From contig SWBL01000077.1 in the NCBI GenBank assembly GCA_024195585.1, positions 100,700-164,699 on the forward strand: a stretch of 64,000 bases of DNA, given 5' to 3'. The notes beneath the pieces are model-generated. The model was given only the letters and a program-made list of their open reading frames with translations. It had not been told where the DNA came from and ran no database searches. Made by a program: the position numbers and the translations under genes. Below, in pieces: positions 37,268-49,697 of this stretch (positions within the stretch are counted from its first letter, which is position 1; each line of letters starts with the position of its first letter). The stretch comes from Aureobasidium sp. EXF-3400 (Eukaryota > Ascomycota > Dothideomycetes > Dothideales > Saccotheciaceae).

Positions 37268-37791
37268 GATGGCTGGAGATATTTGTTGAGGTAAGAGTAT
37301 TCAGAATGCTTCTAGATGAGCCAGAATACTATTTATATATATCTCGATTTTCGAGCTCGGTCAAGGATTGCCGCTTCTGTTGCACTAATGTCACTCCAAA
37401 GGATTGCACTGGGAGGCCTCTCTCTTAGCAGCTTCTGACTAAAGCACTGTAGGATGCATTAGTTTGTGCTGGGAGCGAGAAAGGACCGGTGAACGTGCAG
37501 CTGAAAAGTTTGGATTGGCCGCCTCGGACTTTGAGCAGAGACTTGACATGTCACACGAGAGATATCCTTACTAGTGCAACAACGAACACTCATGTACGTT
37601 CGCGAGAATATGTCTTTTATTTTCTATATGATATAGTTACACTACATACAGAAAGAAGGTGCGGTCCTCTGTGAGAAGAACCACCTCGAAAAGGAGAAAG
37701 AAAGGGTATTTATCGTCAACTGGGAAGACAGTGCAAAATATGAGACAGAGAGAAAACATCAAACACAAATAAACACATGCACCCTTTTCAC
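37268..37791. other. Intergenic, no gene supported
   Basis: Promoter of the small secreted protein gene and 3' flank of the WD-repeat gene. It contains a TATATATAT stretch at about 37333-37342, some 70 bases upstream of the secreted-protein ATG on its strand, a possible TATA element. Confidence 0.45.
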
Positions 37792-40700
37792 TTAAGGCGC
37801 CGTAGGAGAAGCATCGCCTCCAGCATCTTCCTTCTCAGCCTCAAAAGCTTCAGCCGAGTGCAAAATCTTTTTCTTACCGTTGGCCTTGTAATGCAACAAG
37901 ACGTCACCACCGCCTCTCCAGATATGCGTGCGAATGGTGGCCAATGTCATCTTTGGCGGTATGAGTTGGTTGTTGCAGTAGAGCTCGAGGTATTCTTCTG
38001 GGGGCATGGCTGTGGCGGGATCTTGAGCGGGTTCGATGCGTTCGGCAACATAACCCAGAATCTTGCGGGCACGCAGCATGCGGTTGGCGTTGAGTCTGTT
38101 GTTACTGCGAGGAGGTATTAGTAAATGGTGTGGTGAGTAGGGATGAGGGTGGAATAACATACCCGTCAGCGGCAATGCTGGGCAACACATTCTGCCATGG
38201 TTCGAGCACGAAGCTGATCTTGACTAGGTCCTTGAGTGGGATCTGGTTTCGCAAGAGAGCATCACCAAGCCACATAGGGGCGACCTTCTCAATCAGGTCA
38301 GCCATTTCGCCTGTGCTGCCTACTTTGCCCTCGAACAGATCTGCCACACCACCGGCTTCTGGTCGTTCTTCCTGGATCAGGATGGTTGTATTTGGAGGCG
38401 GCTTCAAAACTGGCGTTTCAGATGGCAGAGATGGTACAATGGAAGTAGGCAGCTCGAGCTCTTTGGAGTGGCCTAGCGCACCACCTGCAGCATCTACAGC
38501 AGCAGCTCGTTGGGTTTGTGCCTGCAGGTGGTCTTCATAGGCGAAGCGGATCTTTTGAATGCAACCGAGGAAGTTCTCATCGACGACACGAGAGTTGCTG
38601 TTGTCAGATGAGCTTTGTGTGTCAGCCTCGGCTTCGGCCTCTTCCTTGGTCTCCTCGACGACGGCGGGCTTATCCTTGTCGTTCGTAGGAGCTTTGCCCA
38701 GCTTCTTCATGTTGAATGACATGTTCATGCGGAGACGCTTGCCGAATTTTGAAGGCGTATCGTTAGCTTCGGTTGTTGATGCATCTTCTAGACCTGGGGT
38801 GGCAGTAGTCTCTGTGGGAGTCTGGGGTACTTTGGACTCGCCGTTCGTGTTGGCCGTAGTGGCTTTGGAGAAGTAGTCACCGCCCATCGATGATCTATCC
38901 TGTGCGCGGTTGTCATCCTCGTTGGTGAGACTGTCTCTGGTCAAGTTTGGGGATCCAACATAGGATGACGCGGTATCTGCAATTGAGAGGCCAGGAGTAG
39001 CAAAGCCGATGGTGTTTGTGTTTGTCGGTCTCAGTGTGTTGGTCGAAAGAGGGGCAGAAGGGTCCATTTTCCAGCCGTCTGCAATGCCAGGAGGGAGCTG
39101 AATGCTGGTAGGAGCATTTTCACGTTCCATCCTTTGCTTCTGGGCTTGCTCCAAAAGGTGCCTTCGGTATTGCGAGTCTCTCGAAATCTCCTCGCTGATC
39201 AAGTTTGCAAACAGATAACGAAGAACCCACTTGCCAAGGTTGATGCGTTGATCCTCCTTGAAGTCGATGTGCTGGTCAATGTCGAGTTCATCGGCGTACA
39301 TCTCAGCATCGAAGGCCGTGTGCTCTTCCAGAGTGATAGCCAAGGTTCCGGTGCGAGTGTCGACAGAGCACCAGTTAGGCACCGTCTCGACTGTAGTGAC
39401 CTCGGGCTGGACATCCTCGAGATGCTTCTTGCCGAATGATTTGATGGGCACACACTTGAGCAGATCCCACAACAAGACCTCGCCCGCAGTGTCTTGAGTC
39501 AAGACACGCTTGCGATCGTTGAGCATGATGTGCTTGACCAGACCATTCTGTCCTTCGATAGCAAAGTCGGGACTGTGCCTTAGGGGCTGCGTGTGCTCGG
39601 GTTGGGCATGATCAGCATCTGTGCCATTCTCTCGTGCGACAGGTCTAGGGAAGTATGCGGCGTTGCTCAGTCGTAGTACGTGCTTGAGAGGTAAGAGACG
39701 CTTGCCGGACGGCGGAGGAGAGGTGGGAGAAGTGGGTTGCGGCGGCGCAAAGGGAGAGGTGGGTTGTGACGGCGAGGCGAGTCGGTCGGATGACGAGTTG
39801 ACGGGCGGGCTGGGAATCCTCGATCGAGAGGTCGCCAGACTGAAGCGCTGCTGCTTGTAAGTGTCGGGCAGGTCAATCTCGGCACCATCAATGTTGACGT
39901 CTGCCCATCTGTTGATGGTAGGGCGAGGGGTGGCAGTCCAGATGTAATCGCCAGCAACGGCGAGCTTGTGTACAGCGGTACCTTCCTGACAGATGGCGAC
40001 ACTCAGACCCTCTTCCAGATCTTCGCCGCAGCCTCTGGTGTCGGTCTTTGCTACCATGCCGCTCTTGTCGGACGAGTAGAAGACGGAGAGGTCGGGGTGG
40101 TCGGACCACAGAGACCAGACACTGGCATCGTGCATGGTCAAGGTGTTTGTGCAGCGGCCAGCAGTGACGCTCCACACCTTGACCGTCTGGTCTGAACAGG
40201 CAGACATGACGGTGCTGCCGTCTTGACTGATCAGGATGTCGCGCACGATGTCTGTATGGCCGACGAACTTTGTGATGCGCTTGCCCGAGCGCGGGTCCCA
40301 GATGCGCACGTTGCTGTCTGGACCTCCGCTGGCCAGGATCGAGTGTGTGGCCTGCAGAGCATAGACGCTTGCCTTCTCTTTGCTCAGTCCGACCAAGCTC
40401 TCGTCGTCGCTGACATCGATGCTGAGTGTCTGGCCTGCGCCGTTCAGGTCCCAGAGGCGAATGTGACGGTCAAGGCCTCCGCTGGCGACCCACGACGCGT
40501 CTGAGGAGGGAGAGGCCAGGACCTTGACGTAGTCGCTGTGCAGGCCGATGGTCTGGGGAGGCATCGAGTCGGTAGCAGCGGGACGCCATACTTTGACACT
40601 GACGTCTGACGAGGCCGACACCAGAGCTTGGTTGGACTGGGCGAGGACCAGGTCGCTGATCCAGTGGGTATGCGCTTGCACCTGGTTGTGCAGGGTCGAG

Positions 40701-40977
40701 GCGGGTGAGGGTGGAGGCTTCGCGTCGATGGCCGTGATCTGATCCGACTTGTGCTGTACCTCGAAGTTGAGGTCCCAGGCACAGATGACTCCATCGCGTC
40801 CTCCGGAGTAACTGTACGAGCAGTGTCAGCGGCTAGCCGAGAGTGCCAGTGTCCGGGTACGTACAGGACCGAGTTGTCGCTGTCTACGGCGAGGCCATTC
40901 ACGCCGAGGCGATGGCCGCCGGCCGAGTTTGTGAGCGGCAGCACATAGCTGATCCTTTGGCGCGCCTTACGAGCCAT
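37792..40977 (-). CDS. WDR48/UAF1-type WD-repeat protein, deubiquitinase cofactor (Bun107-like)
   Basis: Three exons on the minus strand: 40977-40865, 40811-38163 and 38104-37792, with introns of 53 nt (GTACGT..CAG) and 58 nt (GTATGT..CAG). The protein is 1024 residues. The N-terminus ([14 protein letters not shown]) leads into WD repeats covering about residues 20-300, with typical GH..WD units ([41 protein letters not shown]). A long Ser/Thr/Pro-rich part with YIRKK-like helices follows. The C-terminal region (from about 780) matches the conserved WDR48 tail with SUMO-like domains. WDR48 homologues (S. pombe Bun107) bind and activate USP-family deubiquitinases. Position-specific residues for that binding were not checked. 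Confidence 0.9.
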
Positions 40978-41392
40978 GTGCACTGCTCTGGCATGTACGG
41001 ACAGTGTCTAGAGATCATGTCGTCGATGGATCCCCCGGTCCCGAACGGCCTCCCAGTCGCGCGCCAAGGCTAGCGCCTGCTCCCCCGCGATCGACATTGC
41101 GGAGAGAGCTTGGACCTGTCGCTTGATCAATCCCCGAGGCTAGCCGCCTGTCAAATCTCGCAAGAGAAAACACTGCACGGAACACGTTCGAAAGGCCATG
41201 GACATTGGACATGTTCACCAGTGACAGCAAGTTTGTAGGTGTAGTGACTTTTGTACACATTACGTATCGCTCTTTTCGGGCGCCTAAAAACGCCATGCTC
41301 TTCGCTATCACAGAATCAACAGAATCAAAAATCAATGCCTCGTAGCCTCATAATTCCCCAATATCCTACATTGGACTTGTCTCTCTTCAACC
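40978..41392. other. Short intergenic region
   Basis: It separates the 5' end of the WD-repeat gene from the 3' end of the next minus-strand gene. No gene is supported. Confidence 0.45.
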
Positions 41393-43091
41393 CTATCTTG
41401 CGTGAGGTGTCAGCGCCTCATGGCCTGTCGCCTCGCCAGAAGGAACTGCCTTGAGATAGTCGCCCACAGATCCATCTCTCATCGACCCAGTTGGTCGCTC
41501 CATCGCCTCCACTCTGCGCTCGAGCTGCACCTTGTGGTAACGCGACGTTCCAGCCACTGGCCCGTTGGGCGCGCGAATGCGGAGCCCGTTGTCTGCGGGG
41601 TTCGAGCACCCAAAGTGGAAGGGTTCGGTCTGGCCAGCAAGATACATCATGTCGTCAAGCACCGGTGGGTGGATCCATGTTGTCTCGGTGGTCGGGATGC
41701 CGTTACGCACGTATTCCTTGTAATCGCCTTCGTTTCCGCGGAACTCTCTGGCTGTGAAGCGGAGTGGCTCTCTGAAGAAGTTCGAGTCCTTGGGGAGCTT
41801 GGACATCATCTCGCCAATGAACCACTGCTGGTTGTAGCCAGTTCTACCAGGAATCTCATCAGCCGAGATTTCCATCAGTTCTTCACCATTTCCGGTGGGT
41901 ACAAAGTGTCTGGCGGGAAGGACTTCAATGTCAATGATGGGCAAGATGCGGTGGTAAACGTCGTGGTTGTGAATTTCGCGAGTGACGACTTCTTCGCGAA
42001 TGTGATGAACCTCGGGCATGACGGTTTCGTGGACAACAGCTAATCAAAGTCAGTAAGTGTCATCCTGCTGGAAATCGATTCCAAGCTTACCTGGGGCCCA
42101 AGTTTCGGTCACATCGGTGTCAATGGTGTTCTTGAGGTCCACAATGCCCTCAAGCATAGGAGTCGCAGGAGCATCCTTGACAATGTAGTTGTGGTCTTTG
42201 GGAAGGAACTGTCCGAAAGCAGGATCTTCGCTCAGAGCAGTTTGCTTTGGTGGAACTGGCAAAGGCTTGTCCATGCTAAGTCTCGATCTGTGCTTGGTGC
42301 TCGCGACACTTCCTCTTCTACCATCAACATCGCGCGCAGTCTCGGAACCAACAGCCTTGCGAGAAACTGCAGCTTGGCCAATTCCAGGCGTGGGTGCTGT
42401 AGAGTAAGAGGAACTTGAAGACTGTCGCGATCTGTCGGGCAATGACTTGTTGACATTCAGCGGTGCTGGTGCATGGTTGGCGTCTGGCTTTTCCGAGTTC
42501 ATGATGTTCCAATCAGCAACGTCTTCTGAATACCTATCAGATTTGCCTGAAAGTGGTTGAGAAGCAGTGTTGTTGTTGTGATTGAAACCAATCGCGTTTG
42601 AACTTCTGCGAGCTTTCTCCTTGGCTGCGATTGTTTCGGCATCCTGCGAAGCTCTAGGACGGGCGATTGCCTCGTCTTTGTAAGTGCTGGGAACTGCAGG
42701 GACTTGCGGGGCCACGCCAGCATTAATTGCACGCTGGTCAAGACTCTTGCGCTTGCTGCCGTCAAGACTTCTTCTGCTGTCAATTGAGTCGCCTGCAACA
42801 GGGGTCGCAGACTTGCGGTCAAGCGACCTTCGCAGCCTGGATCGAGATCTTGGAGACGAAGCTTGCGAAGGCTGATCTATTACCCAAAGTCAGCCGTCTG
42901 CAACCAATTTTCATCACAATTTGCTGAGACTGCGTACCTGTGCCTGAGATTGGCCTCTCGCTACGCTGGCTCTGAGGACTCACTCCTTGCGGAGCAACCT
43001 CATAGCGAGACTGACGACCAGGACTGTTGGGAGGAGTCGTCTCATCGTCGTGCCTGTGCAGCAAGTTCTTGATCTTGTCACGAAGCGGCAT
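41393..43091 (-). CDS. Fungal protein with disordered N-terminus and histidine-rich HExV/PIxDxEVLP module
   Basis: Three exons on the minus strand: 43091-42938, 42876-42091 and 42039-41393, with introns of 61 nt (GTACGC..TAG) and 51 nt (GTAAGC..TAG), both in phase 1. The protein is 528 residues. Residues 1-300 are Ser/Arg/Pro-rich with basic-Ser repeats (RSRSRLRRSLDRKS) and look disordered and phosphorylatable. Exon 3 opens with a conserved module (about 314-362) containing V-V-H-E-T-V, then E-I-H-x-H, then I-L-P-I-I-D-I-E-V-L-P-x-R-H. The remainder is a globular region with Trp-rich segments (QQWFIGEMM, TTWIHPPVLDD). The same module is present in the divergent neighbour at 44895. No enzyme motif is recognised. 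Confidence 0.82.
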
Positions 43092-44894
43092 TGTTTGGAC
43101 AGACGGTTATCGCTATGCGTGCGGGGGAGCAACTGGCCAACTAGAGGGTCAAGGGATGATGGGATCAATATGCTGCGTAGGGTGCTGCGCCGTAGGATGC
43201 AGGCGGATGCGATGTCACTGCCGTTCGAGTTGTGTTTCGGCCCACGTCATTTTATGACTTGTTGACAATAGAGAAACTCACGCCACACGCTAACCCGTCC
43301 GTCGCCGCCGGTCAGTGCCCATGGCGTGCGTCGGCTACGGTTTACCACGATTGTCTCGACTCTCCTGCGTTCTCTCACGGTCCATGTGTAGCTACGTTTT
43401 TGTGACACAACTAGTGCCCCATCTGGGGGCTTCTCCAGCGAGTCCTAGCAACCGTCCACATGTTTGCAGCGTCCCTACCTCCTGTTTCACGAACGCCTTT
43501 TTTCATTGCATCTCATAACCCTCGTGCCGTCGTACGACCATGATCCGAAGATACGCGTGCTGGTAACGTTCAGCGCACCCCCGTATCCATGCAGGATAGC
43601 TGTTGAACTTTCTGGAAATTTTGGAGCTGTCTCGATGATGCTTCGTGACGTATTGTAGAAAAATTGCGGGGCATTGACAAAACATGAGCCCCGTGCTTTG
43701 GCTCCTCCCGCCATATCTTGCTTCAATGATCGCTGATTTGCGCGCCTGGTGCATTTTCCGGCGGTTCTTAAACCACGGGCCGTCAAAGCTTCGATGATGA
43801 TACGCAATCACGATCCCTGCTTTGCGTCTGGTCTGGCTCAGAAAGGATTCGGTGGCAGATGCAACCAATCGCTTGTGGCTTGTAGCGAGCGTGTGCTGAA
43901 TCGGTCCACCAGGGCTTGCTGTGCTTGCCAAAGCGAGCAGGTGCAATCAGGGAAATGGTCCAAATGCGAACGGGTCATGTTCTAGACAGAAGACATCGAA
44001 ATTAACTATCGACTTCTATGGCCGATCATTGCATAACAGGGCGCGTCGATCAAAACCCAGGCGCCCGAGGCTGGAGCAGGGACAGCTGTTTGTTTGCGGG
44101 CCCTTGAGCACAAAAAAAGTACACGCACGGGGTGAAACATGCTTCTCCAAACCATAGCACGTTTCTGTGCTTGAGCATCCGACCGCACCGACATATTGAG
44201 GCTCTACCAACCCCCTCCAGGGTACGATGTACACATGTACCGTATGTACTAGCCACAGTGTAGCTCAACAGCGGTGCTCCGTCGTCATGATATGCAGCCC
44301 TATGCTGCCAGTGCATTGTATCCATCGACTTCTCTAGCCATCCGCGGCATATAGCGGGGTCGAGAGCTTTAGCACCGCCACGAGGTAAACCAAATCGACT
44401 CTGGCGGTTCGGCTGCCCCGGGTCGTGCGCTGGTTGGTAGGTCGATTTAGCAGTCTTCTAGCCAAAGGCTGTTGCCCAAGGGAGGTCGGTGCAAGATTCA
44501 AGAACGGGTCCCACAGTCAAGACACGACAGCTATGAAGTCACTAACGGCTTTTGTAATGAGAACCCACTCGGCTCTGTGGCTTCTCGACCAACTACGTAC
44601 GAGGTCTACGCCAGCATGATCACATGCTGTGGCTCACTGTCGTTTTAGCCACCGTTGCAAGAACGCAGCAGCAGGGCAGGCTAATCGTCACATCTGGGTT
44701 ACTGCCTTGCAAAGCGAGACGGATGATGTCAACACAGCCGAGAGCTCCTTCCCTCTCAACCTTACAAAAGACTCCCTGTCGACGTCTCTCTCCCCTCTTT
44801 CTTCTTCTCATCATCACATCTTCCATCCAAACAACTCCATCCCCATCTCCACTTTACAACAACTTTCCCATCAAACCCCATCACATCAATCACA
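43092..44894. other. 1.8-kb divergent intergenic region
   Basis: It separates the two genes sharing the histidine-rich module. No coding region is supported. The last 130 bases are strongly C/T-rich and end in an AC-rich leader before ATG 44895, as in highly expressed fungal genes. Confidence 0.45.
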
Positions 44895-45972
44895 ATGGAC
44901 TCAGCCAAGGCCGCCGTTAAGGAATTCATGTAAGTACTCACCACTTCCATGATATCATCGAACAGCTTGCTCACATTCTTTCTTCAGGTCCAAGTCTGGA
45001 CACCACGACACCACTGTCCACGAGAAGGTCGCTCCCGCTGTTACCCACGAGAGCCATCAGCTCCAGCAGCACGAGCAGATCCAGACTGCCATCGACAAGG
45101 AGGTTCACCAGGACCACTACCACACCTCCATCCAGCCCATCAAGGACCGTGAGGTTCTTCCTGAGCAGCACCACCACAACCTTGCCGCCGTCGAGCACCG
45201 CTCGTTCGAGCACGGCAACGACTCCCAGGTTAAGGAGCGCCTTGCCGCCGAGGCTGCTCAGTTTAGAGACCAGCGCACCGAGGTCGAGGCTGTCCACACC
45301 AAGTCAATTGCCCCCACCATCGGCGGTGAGCACATCCACCACCACGTCCACGAGACCATCCAGCCCGTTGTCAACAAGGAGACCATCGAGCCCCACGTTG
45401 TCCACACCACCGTCCCCATCCACGAGGTTCACCACAACGCTGCCCAGCACCACAGCGCCTCTGCTCTTCCTGCCGTCTCCATGGCCGACTTTAAGAAGCA
45501 GGGCGGTGTCCTGACTGGCCGCGAGGAGCGTTACGACGGCTTCGAGGGTGAGCCCCGCACTGTCGGTGGCTCCCACACCTCCGGCACTGGCCTCACTGGC
45601 GCTGGTATCACCGGCTCCTCCCACTCCCACACTGGCCACTCCCACACTGGCACCGGTCTGACCGGCTCCTCCCACACTGGCACCGGTCTGACCGGCTCCT
45701 CCCACACCGGCACCGGCCTTACCGGCTCCCACTCCAACACCACTGGTCGCGAGACCCTTGGTGAGCGCGTCCGCGAGGGTGAGGCTGACCTCAAGTCCCA
45801 CTCTGGCTCGCACTCTCACAACACCACCGGCACTGGCTCCCACTCCACCACCGGCACCGGTTACGGCCGTGACTCCGAGATTGACTCTAAGACTGGCAAG
45901 CCCTCGCTCATGGACAAGCTCAACCCCAAGGTTGACGCCAACGGTGACGGCAAGGCTGGCTTCATGAAGTAA
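44895..45972 (+). CDS. Histidine-rich, glycine/threonine-repeat stress or allergen-like protein
   Basis: Exons 44895-44929 and 44988-45972 with a 58-nt intron (GTAAGT..CAG) after only 12 codons. The protein is 339 residues, without signal peptide or membrane helix. Residues 20-75 and about 115-180 carry His-rich segments; the first has E-V-H..I-x-P-I-x-D-x-E-V-L-P-x-x-H, as in the neighbouring gene. A conserved M-A-D-F-K-K-Q-G-G-V-L-T-G-R-E-E block is at about 177-192. The C-terminal third is a Gly-Thr-Ser-His low-complexity region with repeated TGTGLTGSSH units, ending in KLNPKVDANGDGKAGFM. Codons are overwhelmingly C-ending, which suggests strong expression. Similar fungal proteins are often labelled allergen-like; the function is unknown. 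Confidence 0.85.
45641..45730 (+). repeat. Three 30-bp tandem units in the histidine-rich gene
   Basis: Units at 45641-45670, 45671-45700 and 45701-45730 encode a ten-residue SHTGTGLTGS repeat. Units 1 and 2 are identical and unit 3 differs at a few positions. Confidence 0.95.
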
Positions 45973-48114
45973 GCGACTCGCTTGTTCATTGACACCTTCT
46001 TCTTTGACTTTGAGATGATCGTCTTTTCACGACCTCTTTCACGATTATGATGTTGTTTCCAGCGCTGGGAGTTCACAGCAGTACTGTAATATACATAGCT
46101 CCTCGAAAAAATAATCCTAGTTTCCTATTTATCAATCATTGTACTTTTTCCATGTGATTCTTCTTGATTGTCTCTTACTTTACTTTGTCTTGACTTTGTT
46201 ACTCATGCTTCTTGAATTGTCTACCTTGTCACTTGAGTCATTTGGAAATAGCAGACGTACACATGTTCGAAAGAGCAATTCATGACCGAGGAGTTGTTTT
46301 GTCGTTCTGAGATATGATTCGGCTTCATCCAGCTCTGGAGTCCCAGTCATTCTTCTATCTTTGTTGAAATATGGCCTGAAGTCTTGAGTAACAAAGGCAT
46401 GTCGTCCAAGGCATGTCGTTCGGCGGAACGCATTGACCTGGTGGTGGCTAGGGACTTGAGCCGCAAGTGTGGCTTGGTATAATCGTGCTCTACCAACAAC
46501 TTCTGGATGAGAAACACAATTGCGGCCATTTGCTTGTTCTACTTCATGCAAATATCGAATGCGAGTACATCAAGCTATGCGTTCTCAATATCTGAGAAAT
46601 ATTTGTAGATGCGTCTCATTAGCGGTAAGGTTATGGCTCTGTCGTATATGAGAGTGAGTGTGGTTTCCCAAGAGTATTGATCAAAAACACAAAAATCGAT
46701 GTAGGAGCCGCAATATGAGATATACATGCTTAAGACTCTCGTAAGTATCGCTGCGTATACTCTAGAGTGGTATAAGAAGGTACGTAAATATGAAAAGCTC
46801 CATACGGCGAAGATATCTCGTCGACAGTCTCCAAGAGGCATGCAAAGGGGACGACCCTGTCAGCTTCGAAAGCATCGTTCTCCACGTAAGCTATAATGGT
46901 TGAGGACATCAGATGGCAACAAGCGTCATATGAAGCCTTCGACCAGCCATCCGAAACCCGTTTCCCAGCCACCTTTTGTTCCTCGTGGAACTCGCGACAT
47001 GACATCTTCTCGGACCTCATCTCCATCACTCCATCACTGGACACATCTATACTCAAGTTCATTCAGGAGATCTGCTCAATACAAAACCAAGATATGATTG
47101 CAATATCACTAGACCCACAATACAGGGGCTCAATAATTGGCAACTCCACCCACTCAAAAAGTCGCGGGTCTGTCACTCATCCTTGCCAAAATCGACCCCT
47201 CACCATCATCGTATTTGGTTGCTACAGCAGAGATTCGCAACCTGCCACCAACCTCCAAGCAAACAACATTTTCGGAACGTTCGTTCTTGGCCTTTTGAGT
47301 TTCGCGAAAAGGAGATTGAGAATCCCCCTCTTCACGACTGCCGTCTTGAACGGTTATCTGCCTCTGCACGCCTATCGCAATCATACAATATCTTTTTCGC
47401 CCTGGCAGAATCGGCATCATGATTCAAGAGGTTACACCCGCCACTGCAAGAAGGTAACGTCTGTGATGATTTTTCGCCTCTTTCTTCTGCATACTGTTGT
47501 CTCGGTGCCTGCATTTTAACGGTTGCGGGCTGGCACTGCGTGGTTTCGCTGGGGCTTGGCAATACTTATAAGATGGACCCGTTGGTAGACAACGGCTTTT
47601 TTGTACAACCGTCGGTGGTAATCCATGTCCCTTGACCTTGACATACAGAGTCTTCGCTGGCCTTAGTCAACATGTGAGTATGTATACTGCTAGAGAATGA
47701 CCATATGAAGGTAAAACCATATGCCACCACTTCGCCAGCAAGAACGGCCAAGTATATCACTTTCCTACTCCTTTCTCGTATCAACAGACGTTCAATATAA
47801 GAAATCGAACCTAGATGGCTGAGGGACACGACTGCAGGGCCAACATGCGCCGAACGGTCTCAACGGCCACAACGACTACAACGACCCAAGCCTCTTTTAT
47901 TCCCTTGGCCGTATTGACGGAGATTTGCTATATAACAAAGGCCACCAACTCGCTTCTACTACCTTTTTTCTTTCTCATCCACATCCAAAAAACATCCGAG
48001 ATCTCAATACAACCAATACCACAAAGAAACATAATCACCTTCTGGAAGGATAAAAGAAACAGTTACAAGTCTTGATCAGGATATCAAGAAAAGACAACAC
48101 AACCACATCACAAG
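45973..48114. other. 2.1-kb region without a well-supported gene
   Basis: The first 250 bases are the 3' region of the histidine-rich gene and the last 200 the leader of the secreted protein gene, the latter AC-rich with an upstream CT tract. Between them frames overlap on both strands (see the low-confidence entry at 46730-47062). Confidence 0.4.
46730..47062 (-). CDS. Possible small hypothetical protein
   Basis: A 110-residue frame with an ATG start and mixed, protein-like composition (acidic, with Cys and aromatic residues), with no motif I know. A 207-codon frame on the opposite strand overlaps it, and at most one of the two is real. Neither has supporting context. Confidence 0.2.
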   Translation of the reverse strand: MNLSIDVSSDGVMEMRSEKMSCREFHEEQKVAGKRVSDGWSKASYDACCHLMSSTIIAYVENDAFEADRVVPFACLLETVDEISSPYGAFHIYVPSYTTLEYTQRYLRES

Positions 48115-48856
48115 ATGAAGTTCTCAGCACTTACCTTCATCGCTTTGGCCGCCTCTTCGGTCTATGGTTCCGTCATTGATGTGGTCGCCCACGACGCCGC
48201 AGAGACCTACGTTGATCTCGAGACCCGCGCCACATGCTGGAAGTCCGACATGCAAGCCATCAAAGACCGCATCAACCACTACAATGTCTTTTGTCAAGCC
48301 TTCAACATGCGGTATGTTTTGCCTCCTCTGTCACGATATCAATGCAACAAGTCACTAATACGATACAGTCCTAACGATGCATCTCCCCTGCCTACATTGA
48401 CCACTGCCAAGTTGAGCGGTGCTTGCGCATGTCTGCTTGCTCAATGGAACAAACAAGCCAACCCCACCTCCATTGCCTCTGCACCAGCAAACACCTGCGC
48501 CGCCTCAGATACCAACCTGATCAAAAAGGAAGCACCCAAAAACTTCCAATCCTACTGCAGATGGTGGAATCTTGCGTACGTTTTTCCTCCCTCCTCCTCT
48601 TTCCTCCTCATACTAACATCGCAACAGTTCTCGCTCCAGCTCAGCCATCCCCGGAATCTCAGTTTCTCAGTTGACTAAGAGCTGCAAGTGCCTGTTGACC
48701 GGCAGCGTTGGCACCGCAAGCACTGCTGTTAAGGTTACTACTTCGAGTACCAAGACCACTGCTGCCGCTACTTCTACTCTTGCTTGCAAGAAGAGAAGAA
48801 AGGTGCGCAGAACCGTTACTGTTGAGGTTCCTGCTGAGGCCACTCCTTCGGTTTAA
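48115..48856 (+). CDS. Secreted cysteine protein made of two duplicated modules
   Basis: Three exons: 48115-48311, 48369-48575 and 48628-48856, with introns of 57 and 52 nt, both in phase 2. The first intron is a multiple of three without an in-frame stop, so it is easily missed. The protein is 210 residues with a signal peptide (about 1-18). It contains two copies of a four-cysteine module: Cys41, 60, 85, 87 and Cys109, 129, 154, 156, with nearly equal spacing (19/25/2 and 20/25/2), each ending C-x-C-L-L. Each intron falls six residues after the second Cys of its module. The C-terminus is Thr/Ser-rich then basic (KKRRKVRR). Cys-x-Cys-Leu-ending modules are common in fungal extracellular proteins; function unknown. 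Confidence 0.88.
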
Positions 48857-49697
48857 GGATGCTTCTGTCTTCTTTCTTCCTTGCTTTTCTTTGTGCAAGA
48901 CAATCAAACATCGACAACAAACAATTTACCGGGGATTGATGCCTTGGATGCCCTTTTGGATGGGAACAACAACTTTACTTTCTACTGTCTCTTAGAGATA
49001 TTTTATTTTGGAGGAGGATTTTTGCAGAGGTAATAGGTCACTGCTTGCAGTGTACATTGGGGGTGAAGGATGGATATCTCAACTGGTTTGAGGTACTTCT
49101 CCTTGGAAGGTGGCTTTATGTAATTAGATAGAATTATCTGGTCTTAGAGATCAGACGGCAATACCAATATATCTTATACTGCCTGATTTCTGATCCTTTC
49201 CTTCTTTTTCTCCTCTCTGTGGCTTCCTGTCTCCTGTCTCGTCTTTCTCTGCGCACTCGCCCGCTCGCATTCCAGCAGAAGTGCCGGGATGAGGTGTTGA
49301 GTGTCTCGGTGGCAAGCCAACGGACGTTCCTGTCGATCAAAAACATCTACCGCATATGGAGATCTGCAATAACGTCTTCGCCCAGGTTGTCAGATAGAGT
49401 TACCTGTTCAAGATGCCGAAACACCTAGACTGAGACCGCCAGTATCTGAATCCGCATTCGGCAGGGGTGGATTGATCTAGACTAAGTATCTTTGAGTCAC
49501 GGGATGAGAATATGATGGCTTCCATATTTCTTTCAATTGGAGTGTGATAAGAGGGTTGGGGGTAGAAGTGAATAGCTATGTTGGATCATTCTCGTAGTAA
49601 AGCTATTCGTCGTTGTGAAATCGAGCCATGTTCAGCCATACCACAACTTATCATGAACTCATTTGCGAGTCACTCCCGTCGTCGTCTGATGCGCTCT
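48857..49697. other. Convergent intergenic region
   Basis: It lies between the stops of the secreted protein gene and the F-box-like gene. No gene is supported. Confidence 0.4.

Noticed and set aside
38130..38540. Plus-strand frames opposite the WD-repeat gene
   Set aside because: They are antisense shadows of a long, well-supported coding exon with biased codon use.
46896..47519. 207-codon plus-strand open frame
   Set aside because: It starts with ATG but the composition is not protein-like, it overlaps a minus-strand frame, and no family or context supports it.
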